Origin: an uncultured Christensenella sp.
GTDB lineage: Bacteria > Bacillota > Clostridia > Christensenellales > Borkfalkiaceae
Length of the DNA stretch: 30,007 nucleotides
Direction: 5' to 3'
Assembly: GCA_910578765.1 (NCBI GenBank)
Contig: CAJTRW010000012.1
Location: 1 to 30,007, forward strand
Shown here piece by piece: positions 15,901 through 22,284 of the stretch. Within the stretch, counting starts at the first letter, position 1; every line of letters starts with the position of its first letter. Under the pieces are notes generated by a model. That model searched no databases. It was given only the letters and a program-made list of their open reading frames with translations, and had not been told where the DNA came from. The translations under genes and the position numbers were made by a program.

Positions 15901-16515
15901 TTCGGCGGCGACGGCTGGGCCTACGACATCGGCTACGGCGGCTTAGACCACGTACTTGCAAGCGGCGAGGACGTAAACGTTCTTGTACTCGATACCGAAG
16001 TTTACTCCAATACGGGCGGTCAGGCTTCCAAAGCCACCAATATAGGCGCGGTTGCGAAGTTTGCTTCCGCAGGTAAGAGAATTAAGAAAAAGGATTTGGG
16101 CATGATTGCAAAATCCTACGGTTACGTTTACGTGGCTCAGGTTGCAATGGGCTCCAACCCCGCACAGCTTTTAAAGGCTTTGACCGAGGCGGAAGCTTAC
16201 CACGGTCCTTCCCTTATCATCGCTTACGCGCCTTGCATTAACCACGGCATCAATATGACCAAGAGCCAGCTTGAAGAAAAAGCGGCGGTCGACTGCGGTT
16301 ACTGGCAGCTTTACAGATACAACCCCGACGGCGAGAAATTTACGCTTGACAGCAAAGACCCGACGGGCGACTACCAGGCTTTCCTTGCAGGAGAAACGCG
16401 TTACGCTTCCCTCGTAAAAACCCAGGGCGCGGACGTTGCAAACGACCTGTTCAAGAGAACGGAAGAATCCGCTAAGGAAAGAATTGAAAACTACAAAAAA
16501 CTTGCAGGCAAATAA
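12982..16515 (+). CDS. nifJ: Pyruvate:ferredoxin (flavodoxin) oxidoreductase
   Basis: This enzyme splits pyruvate and CoA to acetyl-CoA, CO2 and reduced ferredoxin, the main route from glycolysis to energy in anaerobes. The roughly 1177-residue single chain is the full-length fused form. It begins with the pyrimidine-binding domain (YPITPSSPMAE), followed by the central transketolase-like and EKR-type regions. Two [4Fe-4S] motifs come next: CIQCGTCSFVCPHAC (about 698) and CMGCGVCATVCP (about 750). The C-terminal thiamine diphosphate domain has CAGCGETPYVK (about 822), GGDGWAYDIG (about 973) and DTEVYSNTGGQ. The frame extends to 12961, but the ATG at 12982 is the start, seven bases after GGAGG. 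The gene is monocistronic with its own consensus promoter and strong terminator. Confidence 0.98.
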   Translation: MKKLTIDGNTAASHVAYAFSEVAAIYPITPSSPMAEVADEWATAGRTNMWGQKVRIAEMQSEGGAAGAVHGSLCAGALTSTYTASQGLLLMIPNMYKISGELMPMVMHVSARALAAHSLNIFGDHADVMACRQTGFAMLCDGSVQEVMDLALVAHLSTLKAKVPFINFFDGFRTSHEVAKIDVWDETDDYAEIRAICEEAGTAADIADFKSRSLNPEHPIQKGTAQNGDTYFQNRETANSYYEATPAIVQKMMDLVSKHTNGRKYHLFDYVGDPKAQEVIVCMGSGCETIEESINKLNAQGKKYGLIKVRLYRPFVADAFIAAIPKTCKKIAVLDRTKEPGSLGEPLYLDVCSALLEKGVTDVKVVGGRYGLGSKEFTPSMVLAVYKNLELKAPKNHFTIGIYEDVTNTSLDFSEKFDAAPAGSTSCKFYGLGSDGTVGANKNSIKIIGDHTDKHAQAYFFYDSKKSGGITVSHLRFGDTPIQSEYLIDSADFVQCSNPSYVTRYDMTGDIKDGGTLLINTNATTVEALEEFLPAKVKQDIAKKHINLYVIDAIKIAADLGLRGRTNTILQSAFFRVNPQIMPYDQAIEYMKYMAKKSFGRKGDAVVQMNYNAIDSAAGDNLIKIDVPAAWANATTGAEMIKGHADKYYQEIIKPILYLEGDKLKSSQFNADGHVPTGTTKYEKRGVAVLVPEILVDKCIQCGTCSFVCPHACLRPALIKSGENKPATLTSKAAIGLAGYEYKMQVSPLDCMGCGVCATVCPVKDGGAIKMIPLAESLEKGEDKNWEYAVDLPEVDTSKFKKDTVKGCQFATPLFEFSGACAGCGETPYVKVVTQLFGEDMVIANATGCSSIYGGSSPTCPYTTNKNGHGPAWANSLFEDNAEFGYGMNLAYNARRNAVKAKVEKLATLWSGEGKKLCEQYLKAFEDREPSKKASAELLAALEGCNNCGCEADALVKEIIADKDCLAKKSIWIFGGDGWAYDIGYGGLDHVLASGEDVNVLVLDTEVYSNTGGQASKATNIGAVAKFASAGKRIKKKDLGMIAKSYGYVYVAQVAMGSNPAQLLKALTEAEAYHGPSLIIAYAPCINHGINMTKSQLEEKAAVDCGYWQLYRYNPDGEKFTLDSKDPTGDYQAFLAGETRYASLVKTQGADVANDLFKRTEESAKERIENYKKLAGK

Positions 16516-16525
16516 TTAAATATAT

Positions 16526-16556
16526 AAAAAGCCCCGTGCGATGCACGGGGCTTTTT
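16526..16556. terminator. Bidirectional Rho-independent terminator
   Basis: AAAAAGCCCCGTGC (16526-16539) pairs with GCACGGGGCTTTTT (16543-16556) around a three-base loop. It has T-runs in both directions, so it can end the PFOR transcript (plus) and the XRE regulator transcript (minus, stop at 16566). Confidence 0.92.
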
Positions 16557-16565
16557 AAAATGCAA

Positions 16566-16769
16566 TTAAATATCGCTTTTACCCAAAAGATAGTCGGTTG
16601 TGCAGTTTAAAGCTTTAGAAAGTTTGACTATCGCGCTTGCCGTCGGCTCACACTCCCCTTTTTCCCAACGTGTAACCATTGAAGCGCTATAACCGACTTT
16701 ATCGGCAAGTTGCTTTTGCGTAAGTTGATTTTCCAATCTTAACTCTTTAATTCTAAGACTTGATTTCAT
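16566..16769 (-). CDS. XRE-family helix-turn-helix regulator, 67 aa
   Basis: A compact DNA-binding protein. Nearly its whole length is one Cro/C1-type helix-turn-helix: LRIKELRLENQLTQKQLADK, VGYSASMVTRWEKGECEPTA, then LSKALNCTTDYLLG. No sensor domain is present. The ATG at 16769 has no ribosome binding site; a TATAAT box at 16776-16781 on the minus strand ends six bases upstream, so the transcript may start at or next to the ATG (leaderless). The gene is divergent from the Cys-rich gene at 16915, and a 16-bp inverted repeat lies between them, a likely operator. Regulators of this size are common in mobile or defence modules. Confidence 0.92.
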   Translation of the reverse strand: MKSSLRIKELRLENQLTQKQLADKVGYSASMVTRWEKGECEPTASAIVKLSKALNCTTDYLLGKSDI

Positions 16770-16775
16770 AATTCA

Positions 16776-16781
16776 ATTATA
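16776..16781 (-). promoter_or_regulatory. -10 box adjacent to the XRE start codon
   Basis: The minus strand has TATAAT six bases before the ATG at 16769, the spacing expected if transcription begins on the start codon. No good -35 is found at 17 bases (AAGTCA), so the promoter may be weak or need an activator. Confidence 0.45.
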
Positions 16782-16812
16782 TTAAATACTTTCATGGTTG
16801 ACTTAAAATATA

Positions 16813-16849
16813 AGTATCCTTATTTTTTCAATAAAAAAATGAGGATACT
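16813..16849. promoter_or_regulatory. 16-bp inverted repeat, putative XRE operator
   Basis: AGTATCCTTATTTTTT (16813-16828) is the inverted partner of the segment at 16834-16849, with one T-G mismatch and a five-base centre. It lies between the divergent XRE gene and the Cys-rich gene. A possible plus-strand promoter, TTGACT (16798-16803), 17 bases, TATTTT (16821-16826), overlaps the left arm, so a bound repressor would block it. The outer arms AGTATCCT and AGGATACT are the most specific part. Confidence 0.6.
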
Positions 16850-16914
16850 CAATTCGAAACAAAAGCAATAAAAGTTATGTTATTATTTCCTTATAAAATA
16901 TCAGGAGCTTAATT

Positions 16915-17169
16915 ATGGCAAAAGAATGTTCTTCATGCGACTATTTCAGGGGATATTACTCCAAAACATATTGCGGATTTTACAGGGAGAAATTCGGCCG
17001 GTGTTGGAAGCATGATAAAATTTGCGACAAACACGAAAGCTGTGACCAATTTAAAACGAGAACCAAAAAATACCCGATAAAAAAAGGCGTCATAATAAAC
17101 GCCCTATGCGACGCGGTTACCGATATAAACACAATAAAAAACATATTGGAAGAACGCGAATTACAATAA
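16915..17169 (+). CDS. Cys-rich small protein, putative metal-binding, 84 aa
   Basis: I do not recognise the family. Residues 5-46 hold six cysteines (5, 8, 20, 30, 37, 43) and two histidines (33, 40): CSSCDYF, YCGFY, GRCWKHDKICDKHESCDQF. The spacing suggests one or two zinc or Fe-S sites. The C-terminal half is a likely amphipathic helix (INALCDAVTDINTIKNILEE). GGAG eight bases before the ATG at 16915 supports the start. The gene is AT-rich, divergent from an XRE regulator, and its 3' part overlaps, on the other strand, the extended end of the hydrolase gene by about 190 bases. It may belong to a small acquired module whose role is unknown. Confidence 0.8.
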   Translation: MAKECSSCDYFRGYYSKTYCGFYREKFGRCWKHDKICDKHESCDQFKTRTKKYPIKKGVIINALCDAVTDINTIKNILEERELQ

Positions 17170-18173
17170 AAATATTCCGCCGTTATCGTATATATAGTAA
17201 AAGCCGCCGCGCTTAGAAAGCGCGGCGGCTGGGTTTTTTGTTTATTTAAAAATTCCGCAATAGCATTCATAACTTCCCCGTCTTCTTCTGTGGCGGCGGA
17301 ATAATCGAAATTTGAAAAGAACTCGTCTTTCTGTTGCTCAGTCATTTTTTTAACGCGCATTAAGCCGCTTTGAAGCTCGGCAAGCTTATTTTCCGCGGCA
17401 ACCGTATTGTAGGGGTTGTGCTTTTTGCCATGCGCATAATATTTGGTAATATTTTCTCCGTCGGCCAGCGCATAAGCCGCGTTTTTTGCATTGACGACGT
17501 TATCGGCGCCGCCGTGAACAAGCAGCGTCGGAACACCGCTTTTTACCGCTCGTTTTGCGGCGTTTGCGTTGCCCTTTGCGCCGTACTTGAATAAATTTAT
17601 TATCCACCAGAAAGGTCGAAGCACAGCCGCCAAAGGTTTGGGCAATCCGAAGTTTACGGCGCCGTACATAGTGGTCTTGGACGGAGTTTCCGGCGCGGAT
17701 ATCGCCACTACGGCGTTTACACTCCTCTCTGCGGAAGCACACAAAGCGGAGTACCCGCCCCAACTGTGCCCGACAAGATAAATTTTCCCTTCGGGGAAGC
17801 GCGACCGCGCGAAATCTATTGCGGCGACGGCGGTATTAACGCCCTCGTACATTCCTTTTATATTTCTCCCGCGGGAAAAATTGCAACCTTTGACGTCGAA
17901 CGCAACCACAGTATAACCGATATTGCAGAAATACGCTATTTCGGTTGTATATGCTATTTGCCCCGGACCCATTCCGTGACAAAATACAATTACTTTGCCG
18001 TTTTGAGCGGCTTTTACATTTTTATAGATAAAACCGTTCAAAAATTTACCCGAAGAAATTTGTTCGGCTTCCAGCCCGAAATCCTCCGCGGTAAAATATT
18101 TCAAAAGCGGATTTTTATCGTAACGCCTGCCGAACGCGACTCTGTCGCATAAAAAGGCTGTTAAAAGACACAT
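16980..18173 (-). CDS. Alpha/beta hydrolase with run-on C-terminus
   Basis: A serine hydrolase of unknown substrate. Visible features are the oxyanion segment FCHGMGPG (65-71), the nucleophile elbow GHSWGG with Ser137, Asp224 in HGGADNVV and His252 in GKKHNPYN, a complete triad. The start at 18173 overlaps the pgi stop (TAATG), implying coupled translation. The natural protein seems to end near AEFLN (residue 310): the frame then runs on through the terminator hairpin at 17202-17230 and into the antisense of the Cys-rich gene, adding about 87 unlikely residues to 397. Adding or removing one base in the T5 run (17248-17252) gives a stop at once; with one added base it falls at 17242-17244. So either a real frameshift or a sequencing error is likely, and the intact gene would be about 310 residues. 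Confidence 0.85.
   Translation of the reverse strand: MCLLTAFLCDRVAFGRRYDKNPLLKYFTAEDFGLEAEQISSGKFLNGFIYKNVKAAQNGKVIVFCHGMGPGQIAYTTEIAYFCNIGYTVVAFDVKGCNFSRGRNIKGMYEGVNTAVAAIDFARSRFPEGKIYLVGHSWGGYSALCASAERSVNAVVAISAPETPSKTTMYGAVNFGLPKPLAAVLRPFWWIINLFKYGAKGNANAAKRAVKSGVPTLLVHGGADNVVNAKNAAYALADGENITKYYAHGKKHNPYNTVAAENKLAELQSGLMRVKKMTEQQKDEFFSNFDYSAATEEDGEVMNAIAEFLNKQKTQPPRFLSAAAFTIYTITAEYFYCNSRSSNMFFIVFISVTASHRAFIMTPFFIGYFLVLVLNWSQLSCLSQILSCFQHRPNFSL
17202..17239. terminator. Rho-independent terminator between Cys-rich and hydrolase genes
   Basis: A 13-bp stem, AGCCGCCGCGCTT (17202-17214) with its partner at 17218-17230, encloses a three-base loop. On the plus strand TTTTTT follows at 17234-17239 after GGG; on the minus strand TTTT follows directly. 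It can end both convergent genes. It lies inside the present hydrolase reading frame, evidence that the hydrolase stop codon has been lost. Confidence 0.85.
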
Positions 18174-19609
18174 TAAACTATATACTTTCCGTCCAGTGCG
18201 GGCGCGGAATCCATTTCCCTTTTCTGCGCCTCGTAGCCCTTTTTACCGAGAAGCGCAAACGTAGCCTTTTTGCCGTTTTCGACGCCGGGCTGGTTAAACG
18301 TATTTATATTGAGAAGCGCGCCCGTATAAGCCGTCTGCAATTCGAGCAGGTACATAAGCTGACCGAGAGTAAACTCGTTCACGGCAGGCATTTTAATAGT
18401 ATAATTCATCCTGCCGGCACGCATCAAAGCGTAAGCCGTAGCTTTGTTTTCCGCCTGAATAAGCTCTTGCATGGTGTGCCCGCCGAGGAAGCCGACGTCG
18501 GGAATATCCTCGCAACCGTGCGCGATAGGCATTTCGCACGCGTATTTTTCAACCGAAATGAAGGTTATTACCTTATCGAAAGGTCCTTCTATGTAAAGCT
18601 GAACCTGCGAGTGCTGGTCGGTCACGCCCAAGCTTTTGACGGGCGTTGTGCCCGCGTTCACTTTTTTGCCTTCGTAATCTACAGCTTTACCGAGAGACTC
18701 CGCCCAAAGCTGACAATACCAGTCCGCCATGAGCTTAAGGTTGTCCGAATAGGGCATTAAAACGTTTATATTTTTACCCTGCTTCATTGTTATGTACTGC
18801 AAAACCGCACAGGCAAGCGCGGGATTTTTGGATATATTGGGTTTTGAGCAAAGCCCGTCCATGTACGCCGCCCCGGCGAGCATGCCTTTTATATCTATAC
18901 CCAAAACCGCCGCGGGAAGAAGTCCGACGGGGCAAAGCTCGGAAAATCTGCCGCCCACACCGTCGGGAAGGACGAATTTTTTAAACGCACCGCCGAAGGA
19001 CTCGTCTATTTTTATAAGATTGCCGCGGCTGGCGTCGGTAGTGAATATTATGTTTTCGGGAAGATTTACGCCTTTGCTTTTTAAAATGTCCGCGATAATT
19101 AGGTACTGGGTCATCGTCTCGCTTGTGGCGCCGGATTTGGAAATAACGTTAAAACAGGTTTTTTCGGGTTCGATAACGTCTAAAAGCGCCTGCATTCTTA
19201 CGGGGTCGACGTTGTCCTCTACGTAAAATTTGGGACCGTTGCGCTTTTGGGGCGAAAGCTCGTTATAGTGCAGATGTTTAAGCGCATTGAATACCATTAT
19301 GGGACCGAGAGCGCTTCCGCCTATGCCGAGAACGACAAAGTACTTGAATTTTTTCCTTACCTTTTTAGCAGTTTCCAAAATATCGGCGACGATTGCGTCC
19401 TGGTTGTAAGGAAGCTCTGTCCAGCCCATGAACAAGTCGTCTCTGCCGCGGTTCAGACGAACGTATTCGAAAGCCCGTTCCGCGCTTTCCTTTACGGCGC
19501 GCAGCTCGGAATCTTTAATTCCCTCGTCTCCGAGCGATTTGGACATCATATAATTATAATCGACCGTGACGCGCATTTCGTTGCGCCACTCCTTTGTTTT
19601 GTAAGCCAT
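18173..19609 (-). CDS. pgi: Glucose-6-phosphate isomerase
   Basis: Pgi interconverts glucose 6-phosphate and fructose 6-phosphate in glycolysis and gluconeogenesis. The 478 residues contain GIGGSALGP, the sugar-isomerase segment NVISKSGATSETMTQ, the PGI signature GVGGRFSELCPVG, and DQHSQVQLYIEGP. The length is slightly above the 450 residues usual for the short bacterial type, consistent with the family. AGGAGG five bases before the ATG at 19609 fixes the start. The promoter at 19655-19683 drives it, with the hydrolase gene overlapping at the 3' end. Confidence 0.97.
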   Translation of the reverse strand: MAYKTKEWRNEMRVTVDYNYMMSKSLGDEGIKDSELRAVKESAERAFEYVRLNRGRDDLFMGWTELPYNQDAIVADILETAKKVRKKFKYFVVLGIGGSALGPIMVFNALKHLHYNELSPQKRNGPKFYVEDNVDPVRMQALLDVIEPEKTCFNVISKSGATSETMTQYLIIADILKSKGVNLPENIIFTTDASRGNLIKIDESFGGAFKKFVLPDGVGGRFSELCPVGLLPAAVLGIDIKGMLAGAAYMDGLCSKPNISKNPALACAVLQYITMKQGKNINVLMPYSDNLKLMADWYCQLWAESLGKAVDYEGKKVNAGTTPVKSLGVTDQHSQVQLYIEGPFDKVITFISVEKYACEMPIAHGCEDIPDVGFLGGHTMQELIQAENKATAYALMRAGRMNYTIKMPAVNEFTLGQLMYLLELQTAYTGALLNINTFNQPGVENGKKATFALLGKKGYEAQKREMDSAPALDGKYIV

Positions 19610-19654
19610 AGAACCCTCCTGAACGTATGATTTAAAAATTTATTAACGGCTTTT

Positions 19655-19683
19655 ATTATAACGCCGCAAAACCTGTTAGTCAA
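19655..19683 (-). promoter_or_regulatory. Sigma-A promoter of pgi
   Basis: On the minus strand TTGACT (19678-19683), a 17-base spacer and TATAAT (19655-19660) lie about 45 bases before the pgi start. One mismatch to consensus. The promoter sits in the 110-base gap after the deoC-like gene, so pgi need not depend on read-through. Confidence 0.85.
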
Positions 19684-19719
19684 TAGCGGATTATAAATTT
19701 AAAAGCAAATTTTTTTGTT

Positions 19720-20463
19720 TTATTCTTCGACAGATTTTAAAATAAGACGCGCAAGGTCCACGGCGTTTTTACTGCCTATTACGCCCGCGCCCATGTCGAC
19801 CGCCGTCTGCATTTCCGTCAGTGTGTTTACATTGTCCGCTTTTACGGTGCATTTATCTTTAACCGCCGCCTTTATGCGCGAAACAATTTCCGCGTCGAAG
19901 CCGCCGCCGTAAAAGCCGGAATCCGTCCTGAGCGCGGTTATGCCGACCGCCGCGGCGATATTGCAGACCTTGACAAGCTCTTGCTCGGTCAACAGTACGC
20001 TTTCGAGATTTATCCTTATTCCGCGCCCTTTGGAAGCCGATTTAAGTTTTTTGAATTCACGCTTGACGTAATTCCAGTTGCCGTCCTTAATGTACGATAT
20101 GGGAGCGGTCACCTCGCACTCGTCAATGCCGTCCTTAATAGCCTGCTTTACGGCGGCAACCTTTATCTTGGTAGAATCTCCCCCGTGCGGGTAAGATATG
20201 CAGGCAATAAGCGAAACCTGCGGGTCTGTCCCCAAGAAGGACACGCAAGGCTTTACGAGAGCGGGAAGAACGCATACGGCGCCAAGCCCCAAAAGAGTTG
20301 CGTCCTGACAGGCGCGGCGGATTACAGCCTTGTCCGATGAAGCTTCGGTCAGTGTGTATTCCAGCTTGCCGACCTGCGCGCGCGCCGCTTCGCCGTTTAT
20401 TTTTCTTTTGAACTCCTCAAAACGCAATTTTTCCTCGTCGTCCATTTGTTCGGATTCTGTCAT
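19720..20463 (-). CDS. DeoC-like aldolase-family protein, altered active site
   Basis: The 247-residue TIM-barrel protein aligns along its length with deoxyribose-phosphate aldolase, which splits 2-deoxyribose 5-phosphate into glyceraldehyde 3-phosphate and acetaldehyde. The phosphate- and substrate-binding frame is present (VCVLPALV, DECEVTAPISYIKDGN, LESVLLTEQE, IGSKNAV). Two key residues differ: the Schiff-base lysine of the usual KTSTGF motif is Arg179 (LRTDSGF), and the catalytic aspartate of EIDMV is Glu117. The second lysine, Lys208 (VKAD), remains. Classical aldolase activity is therefore doubtful; a different reaction or a regulatory role is possible. AAGGT lies before the ATG at 20463. 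It is divergent from a small membrane protein gene. Confidence 0.85.
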   Translation of the reverse strand: MTESEQMDDEEKLRFEEFKRKINGEAARAQVGKLEYTLTEASSDKAVIRRACQDATLLGLGAVCVLPALVKPCVSFLGTDPQVSLIACISYPHGGDSTKIKVAAVKQAIKDGIDECEVTAPISYIKDGNWNYVKREFKKLKSASKGRGIRINLESVLLTEQELVKVCNIAAAVGITALRTDSGFYGGGFDAEIVSRIKAAVKDKCTVKADNVNTLTEMQTAVDMGAGVIGSKNAVDLARLILKSVEE

Positions 20464-20526
20464 AATTTTTTACCTTTTATTACATTATTTTATTTTTTTA
20501 AACAATTTACGTTTCCGCACATTGCT

Positions 20527-20532
20527 TATAAT
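20527..20532 (+). promoter_or_regulatory. -10 box adjacent to the 20539 start codon
   Basis: TATAAT ends six bases before the ATG at 20539, with a weak -35 (AATTTA, 17-base spacer). No ribosome binding site exists, so a leaderless transcript is possible. Confidence 0.4.
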
Positions 20533-20538
20533 TTGACC

Positions 20539-20772
20539 ATGTTTATAGGTATATTGTATTTGTTTTTGACTTTCGCGGTTTGTTTTATTCTCGTACACAT
20601 TGTAAGGTTCGCTTACATAGGCTTGAAAAGCCTTAAAAAGAAGCCGCCCGAGCCGCCCAAAGAAAAACCCGCGCCTGCGCCGAAAACGCAGCCCGTATAT
20701 TATATTGTAGAGAAAAAACGCGTAAAAAAGTCCGGTTATTCCGAACCGAAAGAAATTCAGTTCAAAAAATAA
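20539..20772 (+). CDS. Small single-pass membrane protein, 77 aa
   Basis: An unrecognised protein. Residues 1-28 form a hydrophobic helix (MFIGILYLFLTFAVCFILVH), followed by a lysine- and proline-rich linker (KKKPPEPPKEKPAPAPK) and a polar tail with YYIVEKKRVKK. The topology suggests a membrane anchor with a cytoplasmic basic tail. The reading frame extends upstream to 20446, but the ATG at 20539 removes 31 unlikely residues and begins at the helix. No ribosome binding site is visible. The stop codon (20770-20772) directly abuts the rsfS stop codon on the other strand, with no terminator between. Confidence 0.65.
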   Translation: MFIGILYLFLTFAVCFILVHIVRFAYIGLKSLKKKPPEPPKEKPAPAPKTQPVYYIVEKKRVKKSGYSEPKEIQFKK

Positions 20773-21123
20773 TCAGTCTTCGTACCGCGTAAGATTTGCG
20801 CCGTCTTCCCAAATTCGTTCAAGGCGGTAAAAGTCCCTTTCCTCGTCGCCGAAAATGTGTACGATTACGTCGGCGTAATCCAATACAGCCCATCTACCGC
20901 CCTGCACGCCCTCGCGCCGTTGCGGGATTAAATTATGCTCTTTTTTAAGCTTTTCTTCCAAATTTTCCGCAAGCGACTTGACCTGCGTTTTAGACCTGCC
21001 GCCCGCTATAACGAAATAATCGCAAAGGCTTGTCTTGTCCTCCACCGCGATATATACGATGCCGACCGCTTTGCCGGCGGATAAAATTTTGCATATTAAA
21101 TTTGTTTTTTCCTTACTTTCCAT
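20773..21123 (-). CDS. rsfS: Ribosomal silencing factor RsfS
   Basis: RsfS binds ribosomal protein L14 on the large subunit and blocks subunit joining when nutrients are scarce. The 116-residue protein is of the Iojap/YbeB family: YIAVEDKTSLCDYFVIAGGR, VKSLAENLEEKL, WAVLDYADVIVHIFGDEERD and FYRLERIW are all characteristic. The start at 21123 overlaps the end of nadD-yqeK by eleven bases, so translation is likely coupled, as in the usual nadD-yqeK-rsfS order of Bacillota. Confidence 0.96.
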   Translation of the reverse strand: MESKEKTNLICKILSAGKAVGIVYIAVEDKTSLCDYFVIAGGRSKTQVKSLAENLEEKLKKEHNLIPQRREGVQGGRWAVLDYADVIVHIFGDEERDFYRLERIWEDGANLTRYED

Positions 21124-22246
21124 TATATTTTCCTTTTATAAATTCGTATGCTTCTTTCGTTAGCGGATAAATTTCCGCGCCCGAAGATTCAAGATAATCG
21201 ATCTGGTGTTTTAATGCGGCGCAAAGACATTCGTCTATGTCCCGCGCGAATATTTTACGCAGTTCTTCGACTCCGTCGAAATTACGTCCGCCCTCCAACA
21301 TATCGCAAAGATAAATAAGCTTGTCGAGCGGCGACATGTTCTTCCTGCCGCTGGCATGACATGCGATTGCGGCAGAAATTTCTTTATCCGTTATACCGAA
21401 AACCCGTTCTGCAACATACGCCCCCGCATACTGATGAACGACGGTATCGGGAACGTTTTTCGGACAGACGAAGCCTTTCAGCTCCGCCGCGTCCGCGCCC
21501 GAATACTTGGCGCAGTCGTGCAAAGCCGCGGCGGTTACGGCGGTCACCTCGTCTATTTTCAAACGGGCGCAGTTTTCAGCCGCCATTTCCGCAACGCGCA
21601 AGGTGTGCCGCCAGCGCGACGGCGTAAGATAATTTTTTACTTCGTGCAAGCGCGGAAGCAGATATATCTTATTGCGGGAAATGTAGTTTGCGGTCATTTC
21701 CCCCGTAAACTCCTCCACGCTTTCGCCCAGTGAAGCCAAAACGCGCACGCGCGTGGAACTGACCTTGCCGCCGACGTAACCGAAAGTTGCGGGCTTAAAG
21801 CCGAACGCATCTTTAAACGTTTTACACGCCGCAATCAGACTTTCGCCGTTCTCTCTCGCGCAGACAAGTAAATTTACGCATTTTAGAATTTCCCGCGGGT
21901 TTTTCCAGCGTGGAAAATTTTCAAGCATATCCGCGCCGAGAATAAAATACAGCTCGCCATCGGGATAAATTTCCCTGAAATGACGGCATGTTATATAGGA
22001 ATAGCTTACGTCCGTTTTTGTAATTTCGTAATCGGACACCTCGGCGCATTCCACCCCGCCGAACGCCAGACGGCACATTTCAAGCCGCGCCGAGGGTGAA
22101 ACGGCTCTTGCGGCTTTATCGGGCGTTATAAAAGTCGGAATAATTATAACCCTGTCTAACCCGTACGCTTCGACCGCCGCTTTTACGATATTTACATGTT
22201 CTTTGTGGACGGGATTGAACGACCCGCCGAAAAGTGCGATTTTCAT
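21113..22246 (-). CDS. nadD: Nicotinate-nucleotide adenylyltransferase fused to YqeK
   Basis: Residues 1-195 are NadD, which makes deamido-NAD from nicotinate mononucleotide and ATP: GGSFNPVHKEH is the nucleotidyltransferase motif and SSTRVR the second signature. Residues 200-377 are YqeK, an HD-domain phosphohydrolase that cuts diadenosine tetraphosphate: SRWRHTLRVAEMA, ALHDCAKY (HD), then HASGRKNMSPLDKLIYLCD. The two are usually separate adjacent genes; here they form one continuous 377-residue chain with all motifs intact. The start has no strong ribosome binding site; it is fixed by MKIALFGGSFNP. The gene is followed by rsfS, as in the standard order. Confidence 0.96.
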   Translation of the reverse strand: MKIALFGGSFNPVHKEHVNIVKAAVEAYGLDRVIIIPTFITPDKAARAVSPSARLEMCRLAFGGVECAEVSDYEITKTDVSYSYITCRHFREIYPDGELYFILGADMLENFPRWKNPREILKCVNLLVCARENGESLIAACKTFKDAFGFKPATFGYVGGKVSSTRVRVLASLGESVEEFTGEMTANYISRNKIYLLPRLHEVKNYLTPSRWRHTLRVAEMAAENCARLKIDEVTAVTAAALHDCAKYSGADAAELKGFVCPKNVPDTVVHQYAGAYVAERVFGITDKEISAAIACHASGRKNMSPLDKLIYLCDMLEGGRNFDGVEELRKIFARDIDECLCAALKHQIDYLESSGAEIYPLTKEAYEFIKGKYNGK

Positions 22247-22284
22247 TCCGTATATTTAAACTTTATATTGTCAATAATTTGCGC

